Assembly: GCA_963650385.1 (NCBI GenBank)
Contig: CAVJLL010000026.1
Coordinates: forward strand, 1 to 35,263
Length of the DNA: 35,263 nucleotides
Direction: 5' to 3'
Origin: CAG-791 sp963650385
GTDB lineage: Bacteria; Bacillota; Clostridia; Lachnospirales; Lachnospiraceae
Translations under genes and position numbers: made by a program
The notes under the pieces: generated by a model
Database searches by the model: none
What the model was told of the DNA's origin: nothing
The model's input: the letters and a program-made list of their open reading frames with translations, nothing else
In this document: positions 9,426-16,532 of the stretch, piece by piece
Numbering within the stretch: position 1 is the stretch's first letter
Layout: every line of letters begins with the position of its first letter

Positions 9426-9460
9426 AAGGGCCGGGGAAGAACCACTCTTCCCTGGCCTTT
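9426..9460 (-). promoter_or_regulatory. Hairpin between the acidic membrane protein gene and the permease
   Basis: GGGAAGA (9434-9440) pairs with TCTTCCC (9446-9452), extended by CC/GG and AAGG/CCTT pairs with one bulge and one G-U pair. On the minus strand only GTTAT follows the stem, so it is a weak terminator at best for the upstream gene, or a structured element in the permease leader, about 40 bases before its start. Confidence 0.5.
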
Positions 9461-9549
9461 GGAATGCACAGTGTATGATTGCCTATCAAATTCCCCGCAG
9501 AACTGCCGACGGGTTTCTGAGCGGCATGAATGAAATAATCCTGACTGTA

Positions 9550-10278
9550 TCAGAGCTCATCGTTAAAGAACTGCTCTACCTCCGGAAGATCCGATACCTT
9601 CAGGGTCTCCTCGGGCTTGCGTTCCGCCGAAGCGCTGCGGAGTGTTACGTAGGAATCGTAGTGCTCCTCCGGCGCGATCTCGATGTCGGCTTCAGCCAGC
9701 TTCTCCGGGCTTTCCTCCGGGATGACGCTCTCCTTGGGCTCAGCAGCCGGTGCAGGTGCTGCCTCTGCGGGAGCGGCATCCTCAGCCTCGGCGCTCTCTG
9801 CCGGTGCGCTCACTTCAGCCTCAGCAGTCTCTTCCGGTGCATCAGCAGGAGCCGCGCTCTCTTCTTCCTCTTCGGTCTCCTCGAAGATGTCCTCGTCCTT
9901 CTCCTGAAGGATCTCACGGATTCTGGCCGCCGATTCTGCAACGGTCTTGCCCATCTCCTTTGCGGCAACGCCGACCTCGCCCAGGACCTCTTCTCCCTTC
10001 GGGCCGACGGCCTCCTTCACCTTGTCCATGGCCTGCTTGGAGCCGTGCTGAATCGTGGTATAGGCACGGTTTGCTGCCTGCTTGAAGGTCTCTGCTGTTT
10101 CGCTTACAGCCGCATCGTCCTCTGCAGCCTCGTCCGTCTCGTCCGCGGCAGGCTCGAGTTCAATGTCCGACTCCTCGTAGTCAAAATCCTCTTCCAGCTT
10201 GTTCAGATAGCTGTATACTCCGTATGCTGCAGCACCCAGAACCGCTGCACCTGCTACCAGCCTGCTCAATTTCTTCAT
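9550..10278 (-). CDS. Acidic protein with one N-terminal membrane segment, function unknown
   Basis: The 242-residue protein has a hydrophobic segment at about residues 6-24 (alanine- and glycine-rich, after MKKLSR), then a strongly acidic region. The middle section, with TFKQAANRAYTTI and KVKEAVGPKG, looks helical and resembles YtxH-like membrane-anchored proteins. A Glu/Ala/Pro-rich low-complexity tract follows, and the protein ends in a short ordered tail (VSDLPEVEQFFNDEL). The ATG at 10278 follows GGAGGG at the right distance; the in-frame ATG four codons upstream contains that site and is less likely. It is transcribed divergently from the TetR gene and could be its target. Family membership is uncertain and no enzyme motif is visible. 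Confidence 0.8.
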   Translation of the reverse strand: MKKLSRLVAGAAVLGAAAYGVYSYLNKLEEDFDYEESDIELEPAADETDEAAEDDAAVSETAETFKQAANRAYTTIQHGSKQAMDKVKEAVGPKGEEVLGEVGVAAKEMGKTVAESAARIREILQEKDEDIFEETEEEEESAAPADAPEETAEAEVSAPAESAEAEDAAPAEAAPAPAAEPKESVIPEESPEKLAEADIEIAPEEHYDSYVTLRSASAERKPEETLKVSDLPEVEQFFNDEL

Positions 10279-10401
10279 AGTTCCCTCCATACCGGATTCA
10301 AATTTCTGTCTGTTCCAATCAGTGTACCCCAGTCCCTCTCAAAAAGAAAGTGGGGAGTTGCGAATCACCTTGTGTTTTGCCTCAATCCGTGGTACGCTTC
10401 G

Positions 10402-10425
10402 TGCTATAGACCGATTTAGTCAATA
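10402..10425 (+). promoter_or_regulatory. Extended -10 promoter and inverted-repeat operator for the TetR gene
   Basis: TGCTATAGA (10402-10410) is an extended -10 element about 47 bases before the TetR start codon. It overlaps an inverted repeat, TATAGAC (10405-10411) and GTCAATA (10419-10425), matching at 6 of 7 positions with a 7-base spacer. The overlap suggests autorepression, and possibly control of the divergent gene. No clear -35 is seen. Confidence 0.5.
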
Positions 10426-10456
10426 CGCAGCAGAAGCCGCAGAGAGGGTGCCGCTT

Positions 10457-11056
10457 ATGAATGAGAAGTTTTACGATCTCAAAAAGGAAAAACAGGACCG
10501 CATGATGAACGCCGGACTCCGCATTTTTTCGCAGAACGGCTACCATCACGCCAGCACCGACGACATTGTCAAGGAGGCACAGATCAGTAAGGGGCTTCTG
10601 TTTCATTACTTTGGCAGTAAGGCCGGCTACTACGGCTTTCTCTACAGCTACCTCTCGCGCTTTGTCATTCTGGAGCTGCGCAGCTCCATCCGCAGCAACG
10701 GGATGGATTTCTGGGAGCTGCAGAGGGAGCTTCTGGAGACCGAGGTCCGCATCATGGAGCAGTATCCGGCGGCGTTCCTCTTTTTCGAATCGGTGAAGAT
10801 GGAGACCGACATCGATGCACTCTCCGCCTTAGAGGAGCTCGATACCACCGTGACGGATGTCTACGACACCATGTACGGACAGTGCAGTCTGGAGAAGTGG
10901 CCGCGGATTCAGAACCCGTCGGAGCTGATCCGCATCATCCGCTACGTAGAGACCGGACTCATGCGGGAGCTTCTGTGCGACCGCTCCACACCGCTGTCCA
11001 TGTATCACGACAAGGCGCAGCGCAGCCTCGATTCCCTGCGGGAGCTGACAAGATAA
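10457..11056 (+). CDS. TetR/AcrR-family transcriptional regulator
   Basis: This 199-residue DNA-binding protein is typical of TetR regulators. The N-terminal helix-turn-helix reads GLRIFSQNGYHHASTDDIVK...ISKGLLFHYFGSKAGYYGFL, with the family's characteristic K-x-x-F/H-Y-F-x-S-K pattern at about residues 40-50. The C-terminal two thirds form a variable ligand domain and do not identify the inducer. The ATG at 10457 was chosen because GAGGG lies eight bases upstream and the HTH begins soon after; in-frame sequence further upstream to 10322 is non-domain and covers the promoter. It is transcribed divergently from the acidic membrane protein gene, and a family A repeat follows its stop codon. Confidence 0.93.
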   Translation: MNEKFYDLKKEKQDRMMNAGLRIFSQNGYHHASTDDIVKEAQISKGLLFHYFGSKAGYYGFLYSYLSRFVILELRSSIRSNGMDFWELQRELLETEVRIMEQYPAAFLFFESVKMETDIDALSALEELDTTVTDVYDTMYGQCSLEKWPRIQNPSELIRIIRYVETGLMRELLCDRSTPLSMYHDKAQRSLDSLRELTR

Positions 11057-11058
11057 CC

Positions 11059-11158
11059 GTAACAGTACACTCGCCAGCCAAACAACAGGCTGGCAGAGAA
11101 TGTCCCCGAACCGGACAACTCCGCCAGGACCCGTCGTGTCTGGCGTCTATACAGTAAC
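11059..11158. repeat. Dispersed repeat, family A, long copy
   Basis: It starts with GTAACAGTACACTCGCCAGC and ends with TGGCGTCTATACAGTAAC, which are imperfect inverted ends. Inside are a 7-bp hairpin (GCCAGCC/GGCTGGC, 11073-11094) and a 28-base block at 11111-11138 that recurs exactly, in inverted orientation, at 35214-35241; part of it (CCGCCAGGACCCGTCGTG) recurs at 29872-29889. It sits between the convergent TetR and M14 genes. Confidence 0.8.
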
Positions 11159-11184
11159 AAATAACCTCTGATAATAATGTGGGT

Positions 11185-12138
11185 TCAGTCGCCCACGATC
11201 TTAAACACCGCCGAATGCGAATACGTGACATTCTCGGTGTGGGCAAAGAGGATTACGCCCGAAGCCGGTGCCGTGATCTCCGCCAGGAGCGATGCATCCA
11301 GCGCACTGTCAATCTGCGCCAGGAGCTGTCCTTCCTTCACATGATCCCCCGGCCGCACATATCCATGGAAAAAGCCGGCCCTGGGTGCGCGGACCGTCAC
11401 CATATTTTCATCCTCGGCGATGCGCGATTCCACCGGTGCAAAGGCGCTGTAGCTCGCCTCCTTCTCCATATCCAGCTCCGTAATCAGCCCCGTCTGCGCC
11501 ATGAAATACAGAATAGAGGAAATGGCCGCATGACTGCTCTGCCGGTCCACCGTCTCGGTGTTGGTGGTGTAGAAAGAGAATGCGTCCGTTTCCCAGATCT
11601 GCCAGTTGTAATTCAGCGTTGTCGTATCGAACGGCCTTGGCTGGCGCACCAGAACATAAGGGAGCCCGAATTTGCCCGCCAGCTCCGTATTTTCGAATCC
11701 CGTCTTCATCATCCGGATGTGCGGCATGAAGGAGCCCTTCATATAGAAGGAAGCAAACTGGATTCCCATCTTGTATTCCCGGATTCCATCGAAAATACCG
11801 GCCGCAATGCGCTGCGTTGTCTCGCCTGCGTCGTACCCCGGGAACATGCGGTTGATGTCCGTATTGTCGATCGACCAGAAGCGTTTCTTGATGTTGATGG
11901 AGGCAGGATTGGCACAGGGAATGACCAGAATTTCCCTGCCGGCGGCAAGGCGTCCCTCCGCCTCCAGATCCTTCAAACGCGACACAAGGTGCGCCGCCGT
12001 ATACATCTGCTGGTACTCATTGCCGCGAAGGCTTCCCACGACGCACAGTGCTTTCTCGCCGCTGCCGAAGCGAAAGCCCTCCACCTTAAATTCATCCCGG
12101 TACAGGGGATGAAAGGAATAGATTGTTGTCTTTTCCAT
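11185..12138 (-). CDS. AstE/AspA-type M14 family protein lacking catalytic residues (probable pseudoenzyme)
   Basis: The 317-residue protein has the fold signature of the succinylglutamate desuccinylase/aspartoacylase branch of M14 carboxypeptidases, including TDINRMFPG at 93-101, and a C-terminal beta-rich domain containing RAPRAGFFHGYVRPGDHVKE. Compared with the neighbouring gene, the zinc/catalytic set is broken: the first zinc His of GVHGDE is Arg38 (GSLRGNE, though Glu41 is kept), the second zinc His of DIHAS is Phe128 (GIQFAS), and the catalytic Glu position appears to be Tyr190. It is therefore probably not a hydrolase; it may bind a ligand or partner the active paralogue. It starts 9 bp after its stop codon, so tight co-expression is expected. 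It is last in the operon. Confidence 0.85.
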   Translation of the reverse strand: MEKTTIYSFHPLYRDEFKVEGFRFGSGEKALCVVGSLRGNEYQQMYTAAHLVSRLKDLEAEGRLAAGREILVIPCANPASINIKKRFWSIDNTDINRMFPGYDAGETTQRIAAGIFDGIREYKMGIQFASFYMKGSFMPHIRMMKTGFENTELAGKFGLPYVLVRQPRPFDTTTLNYNWQIWETDAFSFYTTNTETVDRQSSHAAISSILYFMAQTGLITELDMEKEASYSAFAPVESRIAEDENMVTVRAPRAGFFHGYVRPGDHVKEGQLLAQIDSALDASLLAEITAPASGVILFAHTENVTYSHSAVFKIVGD

Positions 12139-12147
12139 CTGCGCCCC

Positions 12148-13068
12148 CTACTGTCTCAGAATTCTGCCCATCAAGGATCCAACCTGCACCACCGGATATT
12201 CTCGCGTGGTGAAAAGAAGTCCCTCATGCTCGGCCCGCACCACACTCAGCTCTTCCCCGGAAAGCGGATTGACCAATGTCCCAAGGCGCATTCCCTCCTG
12301 CACATGGCTTCCGACCTCGCACTCCTTGATAAAGATTCCCGACACCGGCGCATTCAGAAAGTCCACGGCATCCGGCTGGTTGGACACCAATGGCTTTCGC
12401 ACCTCGCAGTCATCGCCCTGCCAGATTCCGAGCCGTTTCATCGTATGCAGAATGCCGTCCGTCAGCTGCATACCGTACTCCCTGGTAATGCGCATGCCGA
12501 CACCCATTTCCACCACCAGCGTCGGTGTCCCGCGGCTGTTGAGGCTGTAGGCCAGCGTCGATTCCAGGACGGTGGCGTTCTGGTGCACCCAGATAAAATC
12601 CACATTCATCAGTGCCGCATAGGGCAGGAGCTTCTGTTCATGGAGCTCGTTGATGCGGATCTGCGGCAGCTCCGTCAGAAAGATGTTGCTCGCATGGATG
12701 TCAACCACCAGGTCCGAGCCGCACAGGTCCTTTAGGATCTCGTCCGCGATGTGCTCGTTCATATCCCCTTCCTCGGAACCCGGGAAGATCCGGTTCATGT
12801 CCAGATCAAAGCCGGGAAGGCCGCGGCTGATGGTATCGATTCCCAGCGGATTCATCGCAGGATAAATATCGACCGTTCCGGCCAGCTTCTCCGGCTCCCT
12901 CTGCAGGCGCCTTGCCAGCTCATAGGCAACAAACTGCCCCTCCAGCTCATCGCCGTGGACGCCGGTGACAATGGAAATCCGCGGTCCGGTGCCCCGGCCG
13001 AGCCGGTTCTTGCGGATCATCAGGTCCTCACAGACCGGAAGCTCCACACTTGTTATCGTTTCTACCAT
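12148..13068 (-). CDS. AstE/AspA-type M14 family zinc hydrolase
   Basis: This 306-residue protein belongs to the succinylglutamate desuccinylase/aspartoacylase group of zinc-dependent amide hydrolases. The zinc ligands are visible as His38 and Glu41 in GVHGDE and His125 in DIHAS; LDMNRIFPG (89-97) supplies the conserved Asn-Arg substrate contacts; Glu187 in LVVEMG fits the catalytic Glu. The last ~80 residues form the family's beta-barrel-like domain (APVSGIFIKECEVGSHVQEG). The substrate cannot be read from sequence; in this operon an acylated amino acid or a gamma-linked or isopeptide-type amide would be plausible. The ATG follows GGGAG at a rather long spacing. It is fourth in the five-gene operon and directly upstream of its degenerate paralogue. 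Confidence 0.9.
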   Translation of the reverse strand: MVETITSVELPVCEDLMIRKNRLGRGTGPRISIVTGVHGDELEGQFVAYELARRLQREPEKLAGTVDIYPAMNPLGIDTISRGLPGFDLDMNRIFPGSEEGDMNEHIADEILKDLCGSDLVVDIHASNIFLTELPQIRINELHEQKLLPYAALMNVDFIWVHQNATVLESTLAYSLNSRGTPTLVVEMGVGMRITREYGMQLTDGILHTMKRLGIWQGDDCEVRKPLVSNQPDAVDFLNAPVSGIFIKECEVGSHVQEGMRLGTLVNPLSGEELSVVRAEHEGLLFTTREYPVVQVGSLMGRILRQ

Positions 13069-13192
13069 ATTCTTCTATTCTCCCTACACGTTCCGCCGAA
13101 GCACAGCCCCCGGGCCGCGCAGCTGCATGACAGACTAATCTGCCAGGATCCGCCGCGCGGCTCATGTCGGTGCCGGCAGTAATTCGGAGTAA

Positions 13193-14206
13193 CTATCCGA
13201 TCTCCTGCACCAGCGTCTCCACCAAAAGCTCCTGGTGCGCCGCACCGCGGAACACGCCCTGACTGATTCTGCAATCCAGGAAGTCTCTCCCGGATCCGAT
13301 TTTAACATGGCTGCCCGCTGTTGCGCAGTCATTGGTCGGATCCAGTCCGTACCAGTATCCGCCTATCGCAATTTCCACCCAAGCGTGGCTTTGCCCTTCG
13401 CCCTCCAGCATCCCGGTCACATACCTCGCCGGTATCCCGGAAAGGCGCAGGAGTGCCAGAAAGATCTGTGCATAGTCCTGGCAGACGCCGGCGCCGCGCT
13501 CCATTGCCTGCTCTGCCGTTGTCGTCACATCCGTTGCCGCCTTCTGATAGGTCAGATCTGCATGCAGCCGGTGCATCACAAATACTGCAAATGCAGCAGC
13601 TGCGGAAGTGTCCGGGTCTCCGAAAGCCGATTCGCTGCCCTGTGGAAACCAAGCGGCAGGATCCCCAGATTGGTCCGAACCTGCGTATGCTTCCTGCAGG
13701 CTTTTATAATAGGACCGGATCCGCTTCCCCGGTCTCGTGAGCCTTGTCGGATAGCGGTACATGCCGAGCTTCGACGGATGCACAGCCTCTTCGGGGTACA
13801 GCACTGTCCCATCCGGCAGCGCCAGCACCGGCGGCGTCCCCGTTGCCGATAGGCTCTCCCCCGGAGCTTTGATCCGAGCTTCCGTCTGAACTTCGCTTAA
13901 ACCTTCCTCCGGCTCTTCTCCCGGACCGCCCTTCAAAAGGGCCTCTCCCTCAACCAGGACGCGAAAGCTCTCATGCGGCTCCCGCAGCACGCCAAGAAGC
14001 TCCCGGTTGCCGAAGGCATCACTGGATTCCCAGTGACACCCTTCCGGAAGCAGCGTGGTTTCTCTGTGTATGATTTCCTGCCGAAGGTTCGATTCCGGCA
14101 GGCACTTCAGCGTATAATGATGGTCCTGCACCGTTCCGTCGAAAAAGAGCTCCATTCGGTAGCGGAAGCGAACCTGACGGCCCTGCGTGCAGTCATTCTC
14201 CCTCAC
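13193..14206 (-). CDS. Transglutaminase-like cysteine protease/transferase domain protein
   Basis: The 337-residue protein has an N-terminal beta-rich domain (VRFRYRMELFFDGTVQDHH) as in bacterial transglutaminase-like proteins, and a C-terminal papain-like core. The triad is Cys242 in GAGVCQDYAQ, His274 in QSHAWVEI and Asp289 in YGLDPTND. A low-complexity Glu/Gly/Pro-rich insertion at about residues 91-128 separates the domains and is unusual. The start is GTG at 14204-14206, overlapping the alpha-E stop codon as GTGA, so translation is probably coupled; the next in-frame ATG would cut into the first beta strand. Such proteins occur with alpha-E and circularly permuted ATP-grasp proteins in many bacteria, and comparative genomics suggests they cleave or transfer peptide bonds. 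No signal peptide is visible, so it is probably cytoplasmic. Confidence 0.9.
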   Translation of the reverse strand: MRENDCTQGRQVRFRYRMELFFDGTVQDHHYTLKCLPESNLRQEIIHRETTLLPEGCHWESSDAFGNRELLGVLREPHESFRVLVEGEALLKGGPGEEPEEGLSEVQTEARIKAPGESLSATGTPPVLALPDGTVLYPEEAVHPSKLGMYRYPTRLTRPGKRIRSYYKSLQEAYAGSDQSGDPAAWFPQGSESAFGDPDTSAAAAFAVFVMHRLHADLTYQKAATDVTTTAEQAMERGAGVCQDYAQIFLALLRLSGIPARYVTGMLEGEGQSHAWVEIAIGGYWYGLDPTNDCATAGSHVKIGSGRDFLDCRISQGVFRGAAHQELLVETLVQEIG

Positions 14207-14862
14207 AGGCTTTCTACGGCACGGATGATGCCGTCGTAATCCGGCTCCGGAAGGGACGCATCCATCAGCATCTTCTCCAGATGCTCCGGTGCATACGGAA
14301 GGCCGGAGCGCTTGAGTCTTGCGGAGAGCCGCATGACAAAGCGGCGGATTTCATCGCGCCCCACACGGAGCCTTGCATACAGGTCCACCCGCTCGATGCG
14401 GCGTCCGGTTACCAGAATATCCCGCACCTGCACATCATCAATGGAATCGTCCGCACTGCCCCAGAAGGCCACAATGTTGTCCATTACCTTCTGCAGCTCC
14501 ATCATCGGCGAATCCGAGACGGCTGCCTTCTGCATCTCATAGGAGGCCAGCTGCACGTAGCACAGCGTCTCCGTGCCGAGCATCTCACGCAGCACAATGG
14601 CGTTGTCGTAAGCCCTTGAGAGATTGCTGGCGATGGAATCCATATTTTCCCTGCTGTAGCAGTAGCTGCGGAGGAAGTCCTCCTTGCCGGTGTAAATGTC
14701 CGGAATTTCCAGCCTTGCACAGAACTCCTCATGAATGTCTAGCTCTCCGTCGATCATCCGATCGTAATACTGTGAGAAAAACCGAATCGTTGTGTACACC
14801 CGCTCCGTGTACCGTCCCAGCCAGAGAATGCTGTCCTTTTGTTCTAACGAGATAATACCCAT
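14203..14862 (-). CDS. Alpha-E domain protein (DUF403 family)
   Basis: This is an all-alpha protein with the family's N-terminal signature SILWLGRYTERVYTTIRF, followed by several long amphipathic helices (RENMDSIASNLSRAYDNA, LQKVMDNIVAFWGS, RRIERVDLYARL). At 219 residues it is clearly shorter than the roughly 310 residues common in proteobacterial members. The biochemical role is not established; it is nearly always encoded next to the permuted ATP-grasp protein, as here, and is thought to work with it. The ATG at 14862 lies about 12 bases after AGGAGG and 19 bases inside the end of the ATP-grasp gene, and its own stop overlaps the transglutaminase start. These overlaps argue for a fixed stoichiometry. 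Confidence 0.9.
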   Translation of the reverse strand: MGIISLEQKDSILWLGRYTERVYTTIRFFSQYYDRMIDGELDIHEEFCARLEIPDIYTGKEDFLRSYCYSRENMDSIASNLSRAYDNAIVLREMLGTETLCYVQLASYEMQKAAVSDSPMMELQKVMDNIVAFWGSADDSIDDVQVRDILVTGRRIERVDLYARLRVGRDEIRRFVMRLSARLKRSGLPYAPEHLEKMLMDASLPEPDYDGIIRAVESL

Positions 14863-16169
14863 GTGTCTTTAAAACCTCCTCCCTGGGATGAATTGACAAT
14901 AAAGGAATCCGGGTTCGTGGAATACCTGGTCAGGCCGCTCTTCCAGACCCGTGCCTGGTCGCTCATCAGCACAAACGCGCGCAGATCCGCCTTTCTCGGC
15001 ACCAGGCCGCTCTTGTCCATGATATCGATGTCCTGGAAATCGATGACCTCCTGCGCGATGAAGCGTCTGGGCTCACGGCGAAGAAGTGCGATGAAGTCCT
15101 CCTTCTCCTGCGCGGTCATCTTATTTGCAAAAACAACGCCGTACCCGCCAGCTTCGGCGACGTCCTTCAAAACCAGCCGATCGAAGTGCTCCAGAACGAA
15201 CTTCATGTCGTCCTCGTAATACGGCAGATACGTCGGTGCGTTCTTAAGGATTGCCTCCTCGCCCAGATAGTACTGTATCATCTTCGGCACAAAATAGTAG
15301 ATGCCCTTGTCGTCGGCGACACCGTTGCCCGGTGCGTTCATGATGGCGACATGACCTTTTTTATACACATCGTAGATGTGCGGAATGCCGATCAGGGACT
15401 CCGGATTGAAGTTCAGAGGATCCAGGTATTCCGTGGAAATGCGGGAATACACAACGCCGACCTTCTGCTTCCTGCCGGAATAATCGATGAAGTACAGATA
15501 GTCATCCTCCGCGCGCAGCTCATGTCCGTTCACCAGAACCGCCCCTGTCTGCTCCGCAAGATACGAGTGCTCAAAGTAAGCCGCGTTGTAGCGCCCTGGC
15601 GTCAGGATTACCGGGATTCCGCCGGTAGAGACATAGTCCATCACCTGCCGGAGGAGCTTCGGATAATCGCGGTTATCTTCAATCGGAACGTCGTGGAAGG
15701 TCTCGGGCGATGCCTTTCGCTCCAGGCTCCTGGCCATCAAAGGATACGAAGCGCCGGAGGGAACCCGCAGATTGTCCTCCAGAATGTACCACTCATTGTC
15801 CTTGCCCAGCACCAGATCGATGCCGGCAATGTGCGTGCTCACGGATTTGGGCGGGGTGACATCCTCGCACTGCGCCATGTAGCCGCTCCCGGCATATACG
15901 AATTCCTCCGGCACAACGCCGTCCCGGATGATCTTCTTCTCGTGGTAGATGTCCTGAATAAAGAGATTGAGGGCCGTCACACGCTGGGTCAGTCCGCGCT
16001 CGAGATAGTCGAATTCCTTCTTCTCAATGACGCGCGGAATGGGATCAAAAGGGAACAGCTGCTCATGGAAGGTATTGTTCTTATAGATGCCGAACTTTAC
16101 GCCGTAGCGTGCGAGCAGCTCGTTGATGCTCTCTTTTCGGCTCAGAAGCTGCAGATTAGTATAATCCAT
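14844..16169 (-). CDS. Circularly permuted type 2 ATP-grasp protein
   Basis: The 441-residue protein matches the DUF404/DUF407 ATP-grasp family, predicted carboxylate-amine ligases with a permuted ATP-grasp fold. Family motifs include GIDLVLGKDNEWYILEDN followed by RVPSGASYP in the middle, DRLVLKDVAEAGGYGVVF later, and the end block RKADLRAFVL. It would activate a carboxylate with ATP and join it to an amine; the substrate is unknown and may be a peptide or amino acid. The ATG at 16169 was chosen because GGAGG lies eight bases upstream; an in-frame ATG six codons earlier contains that site. It is first in the operon, about 100 bp after a terminator-like hairpin and about 220 bp after a consensus promoter. 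Confidence 0.92.
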   Translation of the reverse strand: MDYTNLQLLSRKESINELLARYGVKFGIYKNNTFHEQLFPFDPIPRVIEKKEFDYLERGLTQRVTALNLFIQDIYHEKKIIRDGVVPEEFVYAGSGYMAQCEDVTPPKSVSTHIAGIDLVLGKDNEWYILEDNLRVPSGASYPLMARSLERKASPETFHDVPIEDNRDYPKLLRQVMDYVSTGGIPVILTPGRYNAAYFEHSYLAEQTGAVLVNGHELRAEDDYLYFIDYSGRKQKVGVVYSRISTEYLDPLNFNPESLIGIPHIYDVYKKGHVAIMNAPGNGVADDKGIYYFVPKMIQYYLGEEAILKNAPTYLPYYEDDMKFVLEHFDRLVLKDVAEAGGYGVVFANKMTAQEKEDFIALLRREPRRFIAQEVIDFQDIDIMDKSGLVPRKADLRAFVLMSDQARVWKSGLTRYSTNPDSFIVNSSQGGGFKDTWVLSR

Positions 16170-16205
16170 AGTCAGGTCCTCCCTCATTTGCAGACACTTT
16201 TATTC

Positions 16206-16265
16206 AGCACCCATCTCGAATTTGCCCCGCAAGCAGAGGGTTCACGTTGAAATGTGGCAGGTGTT
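16206..16265 (-). repeat. Dispersed hairpin repeat, family C, copy 1
   Basis: Read on the minus strand this begins CACCTGCCA, then TTCAACGTGAA, CTGCTTGC and GCAAATTC, the same blocks in the same order as at 30471-30517 on the plus strand. The arms differ between copies, but pairing is kept here as CACC with GGTG and CATTTC with GAGATG. It lies in the leader of the ATP-grasp operon, between the leader terminator and the ribosome binding site. Confidence 0.7.
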
Positions 16266-16270
16266 GAACA

Positions 16271-16305
16271 AATAAAAAGGACGTACAGATTCACTCTGTA
16301 CGCCC
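16271..16305 (-). terminator. Intrinsic terminator in the leader of the ATP-grasp operon
   Basis: On the minus strand GGGCGTACAG and CTGTACGTCC form a 10-position stem (one mismatch) around a 7-nt loop, followed by TTTTTATT. It lies about 115 bases after a consensus promoter and about 100 bases before the ATP-grasp start codon. It therefore either ends a small RNA or acts as an attenuator. Confidence 0.85.
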
Positions 16306-16392
16306 TTGTACGCTTTACTGAATTTAATTTCTTTTTGTTGTCCGGCGGTGCTTCACGCCGTTCTCGCCGCCTTCACACTGCGGCTCTGAATA
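16271..16392 (-). ncRNA. Putative small RNA or structured attenuator leader
   Basis: The region between the predicted start site near 16392 and the terminator ending near 16271 could give a transcript of about 120 nt. On the minus strand it can form GCCGC/GCGGC (16380-16384 with 16366-16370) and CGGCG/CGCCG (16356-16360 with 16343-16347). Both hairpins carry GTGAAG in or near the loop. An A-rich single-stranded stretch follows, then the terminator. No ORF with a ribosome binding site is seen inside. I do not recognise a known riboswitch class. Confidence 0.5.
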
Positions 16393-16398
16393 TCCGCT

Positions 16399-16427
16399 AT
16401 TATGACCCACTTTTTTTAAGCTGTCAA
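16399..16427 (-). promoter_or_regulatory. Consensus sigma-A promoter before the ATP-grasp operon
   Basis: On the minus strand a perfect -35 TTGACA (16422-16427) is separated by exactly 17 bases from a -10 CATAAT (16399-16404). It points into the leader region and the ATP-grasp operon. It is among the best promoter matches in the window. Confidence 0.88.
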
Positions 16428-16532
16428 ACCGGGAAGGCAGAATCTGCTCTTTAGTTTACGGGATGACCAAGGATACCGCTTTGAAGGAAATCCAGCGGTC
16501 GGATAAAGAACGCAGCCGGCATTACAGCGGCA

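Noticed and set aside
13069..13192. Possible family A relative between the transglutaminase and M14 genes
   Set aside because: It holds GCCGCGCGGC and a loose GCC...GGC pairing, but lacks the GTAACAGTACACTC arm; similarity is limited to short GC-rich words.
16254..16454. 66-codon plus-strand frame over the leader of the ATP-grasp operon
   Set aside because: No ribosome binding site, and it runs antisense through a well-defined terminator and promoter.
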